Origin: Diphasiastrum complanatum
Lineage: Eukaryota > Streptophyta > Lycopodiopsida > Lycopodiales > Lycopodiaceae
Length of the DNA: 64,000 bases
NCBI GenBank assembly: GCA_029204225.1
Contig: CM055095.1
Coordinates: 19,739,450-19,803,449 of the forward strand
Direction of reading: 5' to 3'
In this document: positions 1 through 9,845 of the stretch, one piece after another
Position numbering within the stretch: the stretch's first letter is position 1
Layout of the letters: every line of letters begins with the position of its first letter
The notes under the pieces: generated by a model
Databases searched by the model: none
Seen by the model: only the letters and a program-made list of their open reading frames with translations
What the model was told of the DNA's origin: nothing
Translations under genes and position numbers: made by a program

Positions 1-654
1 ATACAAGTTCTATTTATCCGATTTGCGTGGTCATTGGGTCGGTCTTATACACGCGGGAGGCCGGTGCCCTCACACTTATTATTCTAACTGTACAATGTAA
101 TGTGGCAGGGCCCACTAGGTAAGGCTTGGCCAATAGTATTTCAAGTGATGAGACCCACTTGTTCATCATTGTGTAGGAAATACCCACAACAAGGTCCCTC
201 GGAGACTTGTTCCGCTAGTGCTCGACTTTGATCAGGTTCTCTCTGGGCTTGCGGCATCATAATTACCACGTCGTCCAAGGTACAATTTTTGAAAGTTTCA
301 GGCATTTCGTGAATTGGCGCTCATCGAGATTCCTCTTTCAGTATATTGATCTTAGCTCGACTTGTCATCTTTTGGTTTTCTACTTAGAATTTGCTTTGCA
401 CAGGAACACAGATCATGCTACACAGTAACACAGACAGAAAATCACTCTCCTCAGCAAGCTCACATAGCAACTGTATTTCTCAAAATGAAATTACACTGTA
501 CATATAGTTGTTCACTCAGGCAACCCATGCATGACCCAGGTTGTCGTTGGCGGGACGCGTGTCCCGTCGACTTGCCTTGTGGCGAGGCCAACTGATCCTT
601 ATCCACTAATAGGACCCACTTACAGTCACACAGTGATTCTAACTTTAATTCTAA
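1..654 (-). repeat. Probable 3' LTR remnant of copia C1
   Basis: No coding region is supported here. The segment lies just downstream (minus sense) of the C1 RNase H end and of a purine tract, which is where a 3' LTR belongs. The expected TG start is degenerate, so the boundary is uncertain. It holds a short inverted repeat, CGGGAC/GTCCCG around GCGT, at 551-566. Bases about 25-90 resemble the outer end of the gypsy LTR at 43220-43290 (ATTGGGT, ACACGC, TCACACTTATTA-like text), so the leftmost part may be a different LTR. The two short ORFs in this segment have no family features. Confidence 0.4.
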
Positions 655-665
655 CTCTCTCCCTT
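655..665 (-). other. Polypurine tract of copia C1
   Basis: On the minus strand the bases read AAGGGAGAGAG. This is the usual plus-strand primer for LTR retrotransposon replication, and it lies between the RNase H end and the presumed 3' LTR. Confidence 0.45.
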
Positions 666-712
666 AAAGTAGAGTCACTTTTTATACGATCATGTACATA
701 GCTTTAAAGTCA

Positions 713-1168
713 ACAAACTTTAAATACAGAAAGTTTTGATTTAAACTTATCAAACTTTTCTCCAGTAAGTGGCTTAGTGAAAATATCAGCTAGTTGTTCT
801 TCTGTGCTACAATGAACAACATGAATTTCACGACCTAGCAGCCTTTCACGTATGAAGTGATATTGAATCTCAATGTGTTTAGTTCTCGCATGGAACACCC
901 TGGATTCTTTGCTAGCTGAATGCCACTCTGACTGTCGCTATGTAAAATTATGGGATTTTTCTGCTTCATGAGATTTGTCTCAACCATATAGCTTCTTGTG
1001 CAGCACTACACATTGCCTTATACTCTGCTTCTGTGGTGGAAAGAGCAATTGTACTTTGCTTCTTACTAGACCAGGAAAAGCAATTACCACAAAACTAGAA
1101 TATATATCCTGTGGTGGATCTACAATCATCATAGTCACCTCCCCAGTCCGCATCCACATAGCCACACA
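713..1168 (-). pseudogene. pol: Copia RNase H fragment (C1)
   Basis: Minus-strand translation gives the copia RNase H pattern: a YVDADWGGD-like block with RSTTGYIF near 1100-1165, an ALSTTEAEYKAM-like block near 1030, and the C-terminal HARTKHIEIQYHFIRE and ADIFTKPL motifs at 720-895. RNase H removes the RNA strand during reverse transcription. The frame is broken by stops and shifts near 960-1000. The piece follows the integrase linker directly, which shows that RT was lost by deletion. The last 62 codons (710-898) are open. Confidence 0.85.
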
Positions 1169-2664
1169 ACAGACTCCTTGATCTGTGCATCATCCGAGTT
1201 AAACTTCTGATCTTCATGGAAGATCACATCTCTACTAACAACATTCTTGTCAGTAGTAGGAAGATATACTTTGTATGCTTTTTTAGTGGATTCATATCCT
1301 ACAAAAATTCCTTTAACTGCACTAGGATCTTCCTTCTTCCTAGTTTCTAGAGGCACATGCACAAAGCATACACAACCAAAAATCCTAAGATGATCTACCT
1401 TAGGCTTTTTCTTATACAACATCTCAAATGGTGTTTTTCCTCCTATTGCAAGATTTGGAAGCCTATTACAAAGATAGTTTGCACATGCAACTACCTCTCC
1501 CCAAAATTCTTTAGGCAGAGAAGCTTCTAGCCTAATGGCTTTTGCACCTTTACACAAAGTTCTATTTTTTCTCTCAACAACACCATTTTGCTGAGGAGTA
1601 TATGAATAAGAAAACTTTCTTTGAATGTCTTCTCCCTCAAAAAAGTCTTTAAACTTATTGGAAGTGTATTCTCCTCCACTATCACTTCTCAAAGCTTTCA
1701 ACTTGAAAGAAAACTACGTTTCTACATAAGCTTTGAAAGTAAGAAAAACATCATAGACCTTGGCTTTTAAAGACAACATACAGATCCAAGAATATCTTGT
1801 ATATTCATCTACAAAGGAAACAAAGCAGTTTGCTCCTCCTTTACTCTTAGTTGATGAGAAATGAACATCAGAGTGCACTAGTTCAAATGGTTGCTTTGTT
1901 TTGATGCTTGATCTAGGAAAAGACCTTCTGTGTGATTTTGCCAGCACACAAGCTTCACAAGGTAGAAGCTCCTTTGACAGTGTCTTTGGTAGTCCAACAA
2001 CTTTTCCTTCCTTGACCATAGATTGCATGTCTTTGAAATTGGGATGACCCAATCTCTTGTGCCACAGATCCTCCTGAAGAACCTTGGTCTCATAAGCAAT
2101 ATCTGAAATGTTAGCACTCTCCCTAGAATCTAGTTTGTACAACTTACCAATTCTAGATCCTCTAGCAATAACTTCATTTTCTCTTGAGATTATACACTTG
2201 TCAACTAGAAACGTGACATCCAATCCACTATCAAACAACTGTTCTACACTAATGAGATTCTTAGTCAATTTAGGTACATACAGTACATCATGTAAGAAAA
2301 AAGATTTTGATGATGATGCATGCAATGGAATACTACCAATTCCTTCAATCCTACACTCTACATCATTAGCAGTATAGATTGATCTTTTTGCAACTAGGTA
2401 TGGCATGAGATTAGTAAAAGAGTTCCTAGAACTAGACATATGGGAACTAACGCCACTATCTATCCACCAGACTTCTTCATTCTTAAAAGGAAAAGATGAA
2501 AAAATAGACATCATTAATGAATCCCCTCTTTCACTCTCAACACCCTCACACTCATCCTCATTAGTAAGGTTAGGTTGCTTAGATTGGTTCTTCTTCTTGA
2601 AATAGTTTGATGCATAGTGTCCTTTCTTGCCACAGAAAAAACACTTGATCTTTGACAGCTTCAT
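1169..2664 (-). pseudogene. pol: Copia CCHC-protease-integrase (C1)
   Basis: Two open segments (2664-1714 and 1701-1169) are separated by a TAG at a position where relatives carry Gln. The first begins with a zinc knuckle whose last Cys is Tyr (C8, C11, H16, Y21). It continues with protease WWIDSGVSSHM near residue 66 (family norm DSGA), the pre-integrase HHCC segment LWHKRLGHPN...CEAC, and integrase HSDVHFSS and DEYTRYSWI. The second segment carries SDSGGEY and NGVVERKNRTL, so the three acidic integrase positions are present. The altered Cys and the stop make a functional protein unlikely. Confidence 0.85.
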
Positions 2665-3165
2665 CTTGCCACTGGATGTTGCAGCTTCTGAGGACTGATC
2701 CTCACCACCTTCTTTGACTTTGTCCTTCTTGAAGTGTTGTTGTCCTTTGTCCTTGCCTCTTCACTTGTCTCTGATGAAGAGTATTTTGTCATCTCCACCA
2801 TCTTTCAATGAAAGTCTGTTGATCCTCAGCATCTTGTTCTCTTGTCTGCTTTCTTCAGCAATGAGAACACCTTGAAATGTCTCCGAGGATGGAAGATCCT
2901 CCCTGACAGCATAAGTCTGTGCAATATTGTCATACTCATCTCTAAGTCCATTTAGGACTACTTGAACAAGTTCAGTGTTCTTAAGAGCATCACCAATACC
3001 AGCTAACTCTTGATGAAGATCCTTAACTCTCATGACATATGATGAAGCACTCTCATCTAATCTCTGATAACTTAGAAATATTTGGTTTCTTAGTGTAAGC
3101 AATCTAGAAGTATTCTTAATTTCATAGATTGTTTTTAGAGTATCTGTAGTAAAGCTACCTTTACA
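2665..3165 (-). pseudogene. gag: Copia gag fragment (C1)
   Basis: The minus frame at 3102-2761 shows the UBN2-type gag pattern: SRLLTLRNQIF, DESASSYVMRVKDLH, ELVQVVLNGLRDEYD and a C-terminal EESRQE segment. A stop closes it before the zinc knuckle. Upstream the frame continues as KTIYE to about 3165 and then runs into GC-rich sequence. The N-terminal third of gag is missing. Confidence 0.8.
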
Positions 3166-3300
3166 AGCTTTACTTCCGGCGCCAATGGCGCTAGCATTGT
3201 CCTTGGTGCCATTAGCGCCCCTGCTGCTCCGGCGTCGGCGCCTCTCCCGGCACCACTATGACCAGAATCCAGCCGGTGCCAAGTTCCTATGGCTGAAAAT
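3166..3300. other. GC-rich island inside AT-rich transposon sequence
   Basis: This stretch is far richer in G and C than its surroundings, with repeated GGCGCC, GGCGCT and CCGGCG words. Minus-strand translation gives Ala/Gly- or Arg/Ser-rich text, depending on frame. It directly replaces the 5' part of the C1 gag. I cannot assign it. A captured gene piece or part of an unrelated LTR are both possible. Confidence 0.4.
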
Positions 3301-3689
3301 CTTTGATCGGTTCTAGCGAAGTCTAGAGAGCTCAGATCGATGTGCAATCACCTCACACAATCTAGGCATGATTAAAGGAAGCCTGAGGATCAATAAATTC
3401 TAGAGAGAGAAAATCCTAGAGAGAGAAAACATGCTTTACCAGCCTGGGTAGAGTACTTGGTATGAGGGGAGGTGGCGAATCCCACCAATAATATAGGGGA
3501 GTGCGGATTGCGACTCAAGGCGAGTTCCAACCAAGTCTCAGCCTCCCTTGTTGGAATGTTGTCCTGGCACTCGCCTTGGCATGCCAGCGCCAAGGAGACT
3601 AGGGTCGGTCACACACTTGAAATGTAACCTTCTCAAATTTATCTGATAGCATATTAAATGCATCAGAAGATGAAGATCAGCTCTAGCAT
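3301..3689. other. No gene seen; short AGAGAGAAA repeats
   Basis: The segment holds a direct repeat, CTAGAGAGAGAAAA, near 3401 and 3416. It resembles the repeat CTCGGGTAGAGAGAGAAA of the copia A LTR. It may be an LTR remnant, but no TG...CA boundary can be fixed. Confidence 0.3.
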
Positions 3690-3970
3690 AGGAGAATGTA
3701 TCATCCGAACATGCGGAGCTTGTATGACATGAGCAAAAAAGACATAGTCACAGGTCTCAAGATATCAAGATCCGAAACTGAGTTTTGCAAGGCTTGTTAG
3801 AAAGGCAAGCAACATCAGAATCCATTCACGCATGAGGAAAGAAGAGCCAAAGAAGTTCTTGAGCTCGTCCACTCTGATGTATGTGGATTGATGAAGATGG
3901 ATTCGCTCTCAAGTTTGAGGTATTTTCTGATGTTCATATATGATTATAGCTGGATGACCACGATCTACTG
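3690..3970 (+). pseudogene. pol: Copia pre-integrase and integrase N-terminal fragment
   Basis: Plus-strand translation with stops gives HPNMRSLYDMSKKD, a CKAC-type metal-binding pair, ELVHSDVCGLMKM and a YDYSWMT block. Together these are the copia pre-integrase zinc-binding segment and the start of the integrase core. The piece is too broken to form a long ORF. It runs straight into a purine tract and an LTR, so everything between the integrase start and the 3' end (RT, RNase H) has been deleted. Confidence 0.75.
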
Positions 3971-3980
3971 TAAGGAGGAG
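3971..3980 (+). other. Polypurine tract
   Basis: The bases TAAGGAGGAG lie immediately before an LTR starting TGTTG. The same GGAGGAG(TG) arrangement recurs at 7995 and 60977, and in reverse at 24291 and 61726. Confidence 0.7.
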
Positions 3981-4785
3981 TGTTGAAAATTGTCACTTCT
4001 CACTTGACATTGGTTAGTGTAAATATTGATCAAACATTAGAATAATGTTGATGATTTGATTTCACACGTGTGGAGCCTGTTCCCACGTGTGAAAGGATGT
4101 ACTTTTCATACTTGTATATATCTAAATTGATTTTGCATCAATCTAGTTAGTGTGAACATGATATGACTAGTTTTTCTAGTTAGTGTGAACATGATATGAC
4201 TAGTTTTTTTTAGTCAAGTTGACTAGTCACCTAGAAATTAGCCTTTCCTTGCATGTGCATGTGTAAATGCTCCCACATGGCAAGTGGATGTTCACACGTG
4301 TGTATAGAGTACTAGAAGATAAGAGTCGACCATTTTCCTTATATCCTATTTTGTAGGGAATATTTCTATATTCTAGGAGACTAGCTTTTTGGATTTTAGC
4401 CATATTCCAGAAGGTCAACTTTTGGATAAGGATCAAGGATGGATCAAATGGATAGATCTGAGTGATGTGGCACTCTTCACACGTGTGAAGACCTGCTGGA
4501 CTGTACCAGACTCGTGGATGTACTTGATCCATAAAAGGATAATCAGTTTGCTAAGAAGATTGGTGAAACTTTTGCATTCTACACTTTTGTGAGATTTCTA
4601 GTCATTTGTGTTGTGATTTCTATGAGTGATTGCTATCTAGGACTATTGTACTTCTTGTTTCAGGTGCAGGCCGTACTGTGGACAATACTCCACACGTGTG
4701 AGGCCGCTCTCACTAATTTATGATTGTACTTAACAATCATAGAGAGTTATTCGTTGCTTAATCAATGGATCTATCAAGTTCTACA
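3981..4785 (+). repeat. Copia 3' LTR with repeated CACACGTGTG motifs
   Basis: The LTR starts with TG directly after a polypurine tract. It ends near 4785, where minus-strand integrase text of another copia (D2) begins. Inside are four exact CACACGTGTG palindromes (4063, 4293, 4478, 4691) and a CCCACGTGTG variant (4082). GTAC tetramers lie nearby at 4099, 4309, 4503 and 4673. A TATA-like CCATAAAAGG is near 4529. Related LTR text with the wording GTGTGGAG(C/T)CT(A/G)TTCC occurs at 33053 and 61049. The 3' boundary is an estimate. Confidence 0.7.
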
Positions 4786-5746
4786 CAAAGGCTCCTATTT
4801 TTCCTCTCGGCCACCCCATTTTGTTGGGGGGGGGGAGGGTAGGAACAAGTGAGCTATCTCTTGATTCCATTGATCTCACAAAAGTCTCTCATCTTGTTGG
4901 AGATATATTCTCCTCCATTATCACATCTTAGAACTTTAATGCAAGAACTAAGTTGCTTTTCCAATAGAATAGAGACTTAAACTTTACAAAAGCTTCATAT
5001 ACAAGGCTTTTCTTAGGCAATAATTCAATCCAAGTGTATCTAGTACAATCATCTATGAAAGTCAAATACATTAAGGCACCTCCATTACTTTCATGAGAAA
5101 AAGCATGTACATCTGAATAAGATCTAAAGGTGAGGTAGATCTTGTCAAAGATCTCTTGTAGGAAATCTTGTGTGACTTTGCAAGGCCACATGCCTCACAC
5201 ACTTTGCCACACTTCTTGAAAGCTTTTGGTAGGCCGAGAGCTAGCTCCTTTGATGCCATGGATTCCATTGATTGAAGATTAGGATGGCCTAATCTTTTGT
5301 GCCGAAGCTCCACTTGAGTCAACTCCTCCCTAGCCATATTTTACACTTTCAATAGCCACATTAGCATCCAACTTAAAGAGCCTTCCTTTTTTAATGCCAC
5401 TAGCTATGCACTTCTCACTTTTCAAGATGGAATGCACTCCATTCTTGAAATGTACATCTAATCCATTGTCCATTAATTTTCCAATACTAAGCAAGTTTTT
5501 TGTAATGGATGGAACATACAAAACATTATCAAGATCTATCCTCTTAGATGATCCTAAGCATAATGGAATAGATCCTATGCCATCTATCTTACATTCTTGA
5601 TCACTAGCAGTGTAGATTGACTTCTTAGAATCATTACAAGAAAGTAGAGTAGAAAAATAATGCTTGTTGAATGACATGTGAAAACTAGCCCCACTATCAA
5701 TCCACCATGTCTCTTGGCTTGATCTTGGTGTACATGCTACCATCAA
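4786..5746 (-). pseudogene. pol: Copia protease-integrase fragment (D2)
   Basis: The minus frame 5746-5330 has protease TWWIDSGASFHMSF near its N-terminus and the LDNVLYVPSITKNLLS block. The frame 5337-5071 has HKRLGHPNLQSM, CEACGLAKSHK and the start of integrase. The frame 5191-4928 carries the FIDDCTRYTWI block. The last part, near 4790-4830, carries QNGVAERKNR with the catalytic Glu position intact, interrupted by a run of nine G on the plus strand that has probably shifted the frame. The three pieces overlap in different frames, so frameshifts are certain. Confidence 0.85.
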
Positions 5747-5848
5747 GGATGTGTTGAAGCCATCCTCTTCCTCCTCCCCTTGTGCAAGGTTTCCTTAATC
5801 TTCACTCCCTTGTGCATTCTTCTCCTTATAACATTCGGAAGCAAAGTG

Positions 5849-6602
5849 TCATTTCTTTCCACAAAAGAGACACTTAAGCTTGGCTTTGTTCTTTTGCTTC
5901 CCTTTGGAGGTAGATCCTCCATCCTTTGCCTCGACCTCCTTGCCTTGGAGCTTCTTGAAAGGATGAGTCTTTTCTTTTGTCTTTTGATGTGAAGTTTGCT
6001 TTCTCATCACCATTATGTAGTGACAAGGACCCCATTCTTGCTTTGAGGTGTAGAAACCTACTCTCCTCGGCCACAAGAACATTATGCAATCAATCAGTTG
6101 ATGGAAGTTGGTCTTGAATAGCAAAAGATTGAACTATATCAGAGAACTCATCTCGTAATCCACTCAAAATTACTTGTACTAGTTCATTGTCTTGCATCTT
6201 CTCTCCTATAGATCCCAATTCTTTGTTCAAAGATTTTATCCTTAGGACATACTCTTGTCCATTTTCTCCACCTCCTCTCATGCTTTGCAAGATCAAGTTT
6301 CTTAGCATAAGCACCCTTGAAGTGTTATTGGATTCATAATTGTTCTTTAGTGAATCCCAAGCCTCTTTTGATGAGGCATAAGAAGCCACCTCCTTCAAGA
6401 GATCATTGCTTACATTTAATCTAGCCCTCTTCTTGTATTTTAATTGTTCTTGGGCAGCTTGAGGCTCCTCCTCAACTTCTAAAACAATATCAAAGAGATC
6501 ATGGATCACAAGTAGTGATTCCATCCTCACTTTCCAAATGGAATAGTTTGTGGAATTTACTTTCTCACTAGATTCTAACAAATATCTACCCATGGATGAC
6601 AT
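5849..6602 (-). pseudogene. gag: Copia gag (D2)
   Basis: The minus ORF at 6602 starts MSSMGRYLLESSEKVNS, the usual copia gag N-terminus of this lineage, followed by YSIWKVRMESLL and UBN2 text to FAIQDQLPS. Around 6090-6124 the frame shifts and continues as EESRFLHLK-type text to a zinc knuckle (CLFCGKK, then His and Cys). A TGA replaces the Gly before the knuckle His. Gag normally packages the element RNA in cytoplasmic particles; this copy cannot make the full product. Confidence 0.85.
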
Positions 6603-7065
6603 TGTGAATGAAAGCCTATGAGATGCACAAAGATCTCTTGATAATGAGTGATCTAAGATAGATTTCTAGCTTTACAAGAAGATTCTAATCTCAGCCAATC
6701 AACCTAGTTCAACTTGGATGATGGTATAGTAGATCTACTTCAATTATCCTAGCAAGTCACTCCTCCAAAACATTGATTCTAATACAATTTTGATTGATAT
6801 CTCACACATACTTAAGATCTAAACAAATCAGCCTTATAGATATGATCTAATGCTTCAAAATGAGTTGCTTCAATGAATGGAAACACTATTTGATCATTAG
6901 CATTCAATAGATTGAACCTAGATCTAGACAATGCACCAAAAACCTTGAATTCTGGACTAGTATGCATATTTTTGGGTCAAAAACACTAAAGGAAGTTAAT
7001 TTGAAGGTTGTTGTATGGTTTCACACGTGTGGACAGTACATCATCAGCCCACTATGATGGATCTA
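6603..7065 (-). other. Leader of copia D2 with CACACGTGTG motif
   Basis: There is no gene here. The stretch lies upstream of the D2 gag start and carries CACACGTGTG at 7022-7031 with GTAC at 7036-7039. The motif sits about 420 bp upstream of gag, a place similar to the motifs in the leaders of copia A (28708) and E (63785). No primer-binding site or 5' LTR is left, because a plus-strand copia fragment begins at 7066. Confidence 0.5.
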
Positions 7066-7950
7066 TCAATAAGTATAAAGAAAGACTTTGTGCCAAAGGC
7101 TACTCATAGATCAAAGGTCTTGACTATGAAGACACCTTTGCACCAGTTGCAAAGATGGTAACAATCCAAATACTTATATATCTTGCATGTTTTCACAATT
7201 GGAGTATGTTCCAGCTTGATGTTTCAAATCCATTTCTCAATGGTTATCTTGATAAGGAGATTTATATGGAGCAACCTCCAGGTTTTGAGAAAGAAGGTGA
7301 TGAATCAAAAGTTTGTCTTTTGTTTAAAAGTCTCTATGGACTGAAACAAGCACCAAGGTCTTGGTATGCAAGGCTCAACTCCTATCTCATATCACTCGAA
7401 TTTTGTCCAAGTGAATATGACCCTTCTCTGTATTATAAGTTTATAGATAATTGTAATTATACTTCTCATCTATGTAGATGATATCATTCTTTGTGGAAAT
7501 AATGAGAAACTAGTTGAAGAAACTAAGCATGCACTTGGTACTAAGTTTAAGATGCAGGACTTAGGAGTTCTTTACTATATTCTAGGCCTTGAAATAGATT
7601 TTTGGAAAGGTCATGCATTTATAAGCCAAAGTAGATATGCACTTTCCATGCTCAAGAAATTCTAGATGGAAAATTGTAAAGGCATAGATACACCTATGGA
7701 GCACACTGTAAAAGTTCCTATGAAAGATGATAAAAAATCCTTTGACTATGGAAGGAGCAAACACATTGAAGTAGCTCATCATTTTGTAAGAGAAAAAGTC
7801 ATTGGGAGAGAGATCTCACTGGAGCATGTTAATTCTACAAATTGTGTTGCAGATCTTCTCACCAAGCCACTAGTCAAGAATGTCTTTATCAAGATGAGGT
7901 CTAACCTTGGCCTTATTTCAAAATTTAACAATGCCTTTCAAACGAAATAA
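7066..7950 (+). pseudogene. pol: Copia reverse transcriptase-RNase H fragment
   Basis: The plus frame 7155-7481 carries FQLDVSNPFLNGYLDKEIYMEQPPGF and the LYGLKQAPRSWY block. After a frameshift near 7460, the catalytic IYVDDIILCGNN follows intact. RNase H has an in-frame internal deletion: text after VPMKDDKK jumps to the C-terminal RSKHIEVAHHFVREK and ADLLTKPL motifs. Upstream, TAG at 7107-7109 replaces a Gln codon. The piece is most like copia A. It is followed by a polypurine tract and LTR, so it is the 3' half of a plus-strand element. Confidence 0.85.
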
Positions 7951-7994
7951 ATCATTTGGCAAAATTGAAGTAGTACTAAAAGAACAATCACACT

Positions 7995-8003
7995 CAGGAG
8001 GAG
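7995..8003 (+). other. Polypurine tract
   Basis: CAGGAGGAG directly precedes the TG of the LTR-like sequence at 8004. It lies about 45 bp after the RNase H stop codon. Confidence 0.65.
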
Positions 8004-8345
8004 TGTGAAGATTATTAAAATATTATCTTCCTATCTCAAGTTTGGGGCCATGTCCATGGTTATTTCCACTAAATTTCATGTTGTACATAAAAGGTATGTG
8101 AATTGAGCACATAACCTTCTAGTATAGGTCGGATTTGAGTTAGATAGATTCAATTTTGATGACATGCAGAAGTTTAGATAGCATGCAATGTCATACTGTA
8201 TGCATGCAAGCCACATGCAATCAGTGCATGCAACATGCAAAGTGGTTTCTGTGATCTACACATGTCTAGGTAGTTTTATGAGTTGACATGTAGTACATGC
8301 AACATCCATGCATGCAGTTACACATGTGGATCTCTGGTAGGTGAA
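8004..8345 (+). repeat. Copia 3' LTR (end uncertain) with CATGCA cluster
   Basis: The LTR begins TGTGAAGATTATT after the purine tract. At 8163-8316 it carries nine CATGCA hexamers (8163, 8182, 8203, 8214, 8227, 8234, 8296, 8307, 8311), and an ACACATGTGG motif lies near 8330. CATGCA is the core of the plant RY element bound by B3-domain factors in other systems. The 3' boundary was not identified. Confidence 0.55.
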
Positions 8346-8785
8346 TTTGTGTTGGTGTTATTTAGTGTTTGAGTAGGAATATATTGTTGGAAGTGTGTTG
8401 TAATTTTGTGTGTTAAGGGTGAGAGCTAAGTTTGCAATTGCATTGTTGCTACCGTAAATTTGTGTAATTGTTGGCAATAAGAGTAATTTTCTTGCATGAG
8501 TTTCCAATTGGTAGCTTGGGTTTATGGCAGAGTAATGCAATTCAATTGTAAGACATTTACATTGTTTTTAATAGTAAATGGAATTGCTATTCTGCTATCA
8601 CTATTTTATGCAATATGTGATGATGAAATTTATTTGAGTTATGTTTGATAGTAGTGTAAGGAAGCGCAATTAGGATAGATTGTTTATTACTTTATTTACT
8701 ATTGTTCCCAGTACAATGATTAGTATAACTCCCAATTGGGCAAGTTATTTGGGAATTAATTTTTTTCTAACACTCATTAGAAGAA
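8346..8785. other. No gene seen
   Basis: AT-rich sequence, perhaps the remainder of the LTR that begins at 8004. The one short minus ORF has no family features. Confidence 0.4.
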
Positions 8786-9845
8786 AAGAAATATTAAGTG
8801 GAAAATCCATTATGACTTCCTAAATATAGAGCCTTTAAAATATCTACACCATGTTTTGTAGAAAATTGGATAGAATTCTCTATTTAGAACTTTTTCTCTA
8901 ACATAATGATATTTTATCTTAGCATGTTTACTTTGGGAATGAAACCTAGGATTTAATGACAATGCACTAGCACTTTGATTTCCACAAAACAATTGAATTG
9001 GACTATTTTGAGGTAGTTTGATGTCAAAAAGTAATTGTCTAAGCCAAATGTCTTCTTTCATTGCATGTGTTATATGAATATATTCTGCTTTTAAAGTAGG
9101 AGATAAGGCTATCAAAGTTTGCTTTCTATTGTTCCATGATATTAGACCATTTTTTAGTAGGTTTATATAATCTGATGTGGCCTTTCTTATATCCACGTTT
9201 TTTGCCCAATTTGCATTTGTGTAACCATGTAGAACATGACTCCCTTTGTATTGAACTGGTTGTAGCAAATGTAGCGGTCTTTGTGGCTTGTTAATATTTT
9301 AGCACTCTAATAAGTGTCATCCAATGTGTTATTCCAAGGTTTGACATGAATTAAGTTAGTGTGTTGACTACATAAGCAATGTTGAGCCTTCTACATGTAT
9401 GGCATACATGAGAATCCAATGATTGAGTGTGAATACTCCTTCATTTGCTTTCCTTCTACATGTTTTGAGGACAATGATCCTTAGATAGTTATAAGTCTGG
9501 ATCCATTGAAAAATTTAGAAGTATACAGTTCTGGAAATTATAATCATGCAATAAATTATGAAGATATCATTGCCGACTTATATATATTAGTCTATTGTTC
9601 TTGTGTCCATGAATTTGATGCCAATAAAGAACTATGCTTCTCTTAGATCTATCATGTCAAATTCTTTTGAGGTCATAGTTTATAGTTCCTTAATAAGTTC
9701 AATGTCATTACCAAAAAGCAATGTATCATTAACATATAATGTGACATAATAAAAGAAATATTACCTTTAAGGTTAATGAATTGGTCTTCAAGGAAGACGA
9801 CATCCCTGCTCAGAAATATTTTTCATGTGTGTCTCGACTCACTAC
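8786..9845 (-). pseudogene. pol: Copia integrase end-RT-RNase H fragment
   Basis: In minus order there is first an integrase C-terminal scrap, FLSRDVVFLEDQF, at about 9775-9835. It runs directly into RT text LYVNDTLLFGND, where the catalytic YVDD reads YVND. Next come a NTLT-FMSNLGITHW block near 9300-9400 and an open RNase H frame (9268-8810) with HGYTNANWAKNVD, ISWNNRKQTLIALS and SKHAKIKYHYVREKVL. The linker and the N-terminal half of RT are missing. The lineage resembles element F rather than A. Confidence 0.8.

Larger units (their letters stand above)
655..3165 (-). mobile_element. Ty1/copia element C1, internally deleted
   Basis: In minus-strand order the element has a gag piece, CCHC knuckle, aspartic protease, integrase, then directly RNase H. 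The whole reverse transcriptase is absent, because the integrase-RT linker at about 1170 runs straight into RNase H text. The gag 5' end is replaced near 3165 by GC-rich sequence. The family is the same broad copia lineage as A, D2, H and E (pre-integrase motif LWHKRLGHPN). At least one in-frame stop breaks the integrase (1714-1716). Confidence 0.85.
4786..6602 (-). mobile_element. Ty1/copia element D2, truncated
   Basis: Minus-strand order is gag, zinc knuckle, protease, pre-integrase and integrase core. The integrase stops at its conserved QNGVAERKNRSL motif, where the LTR ending at 4785 is inserted. The matching 3' part (RT, RNase H, 3' LTR) is not next to it. The leader is retained up to about 7065. 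Several frameshifts and stops make it non-functional. Confidence 0.85.
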
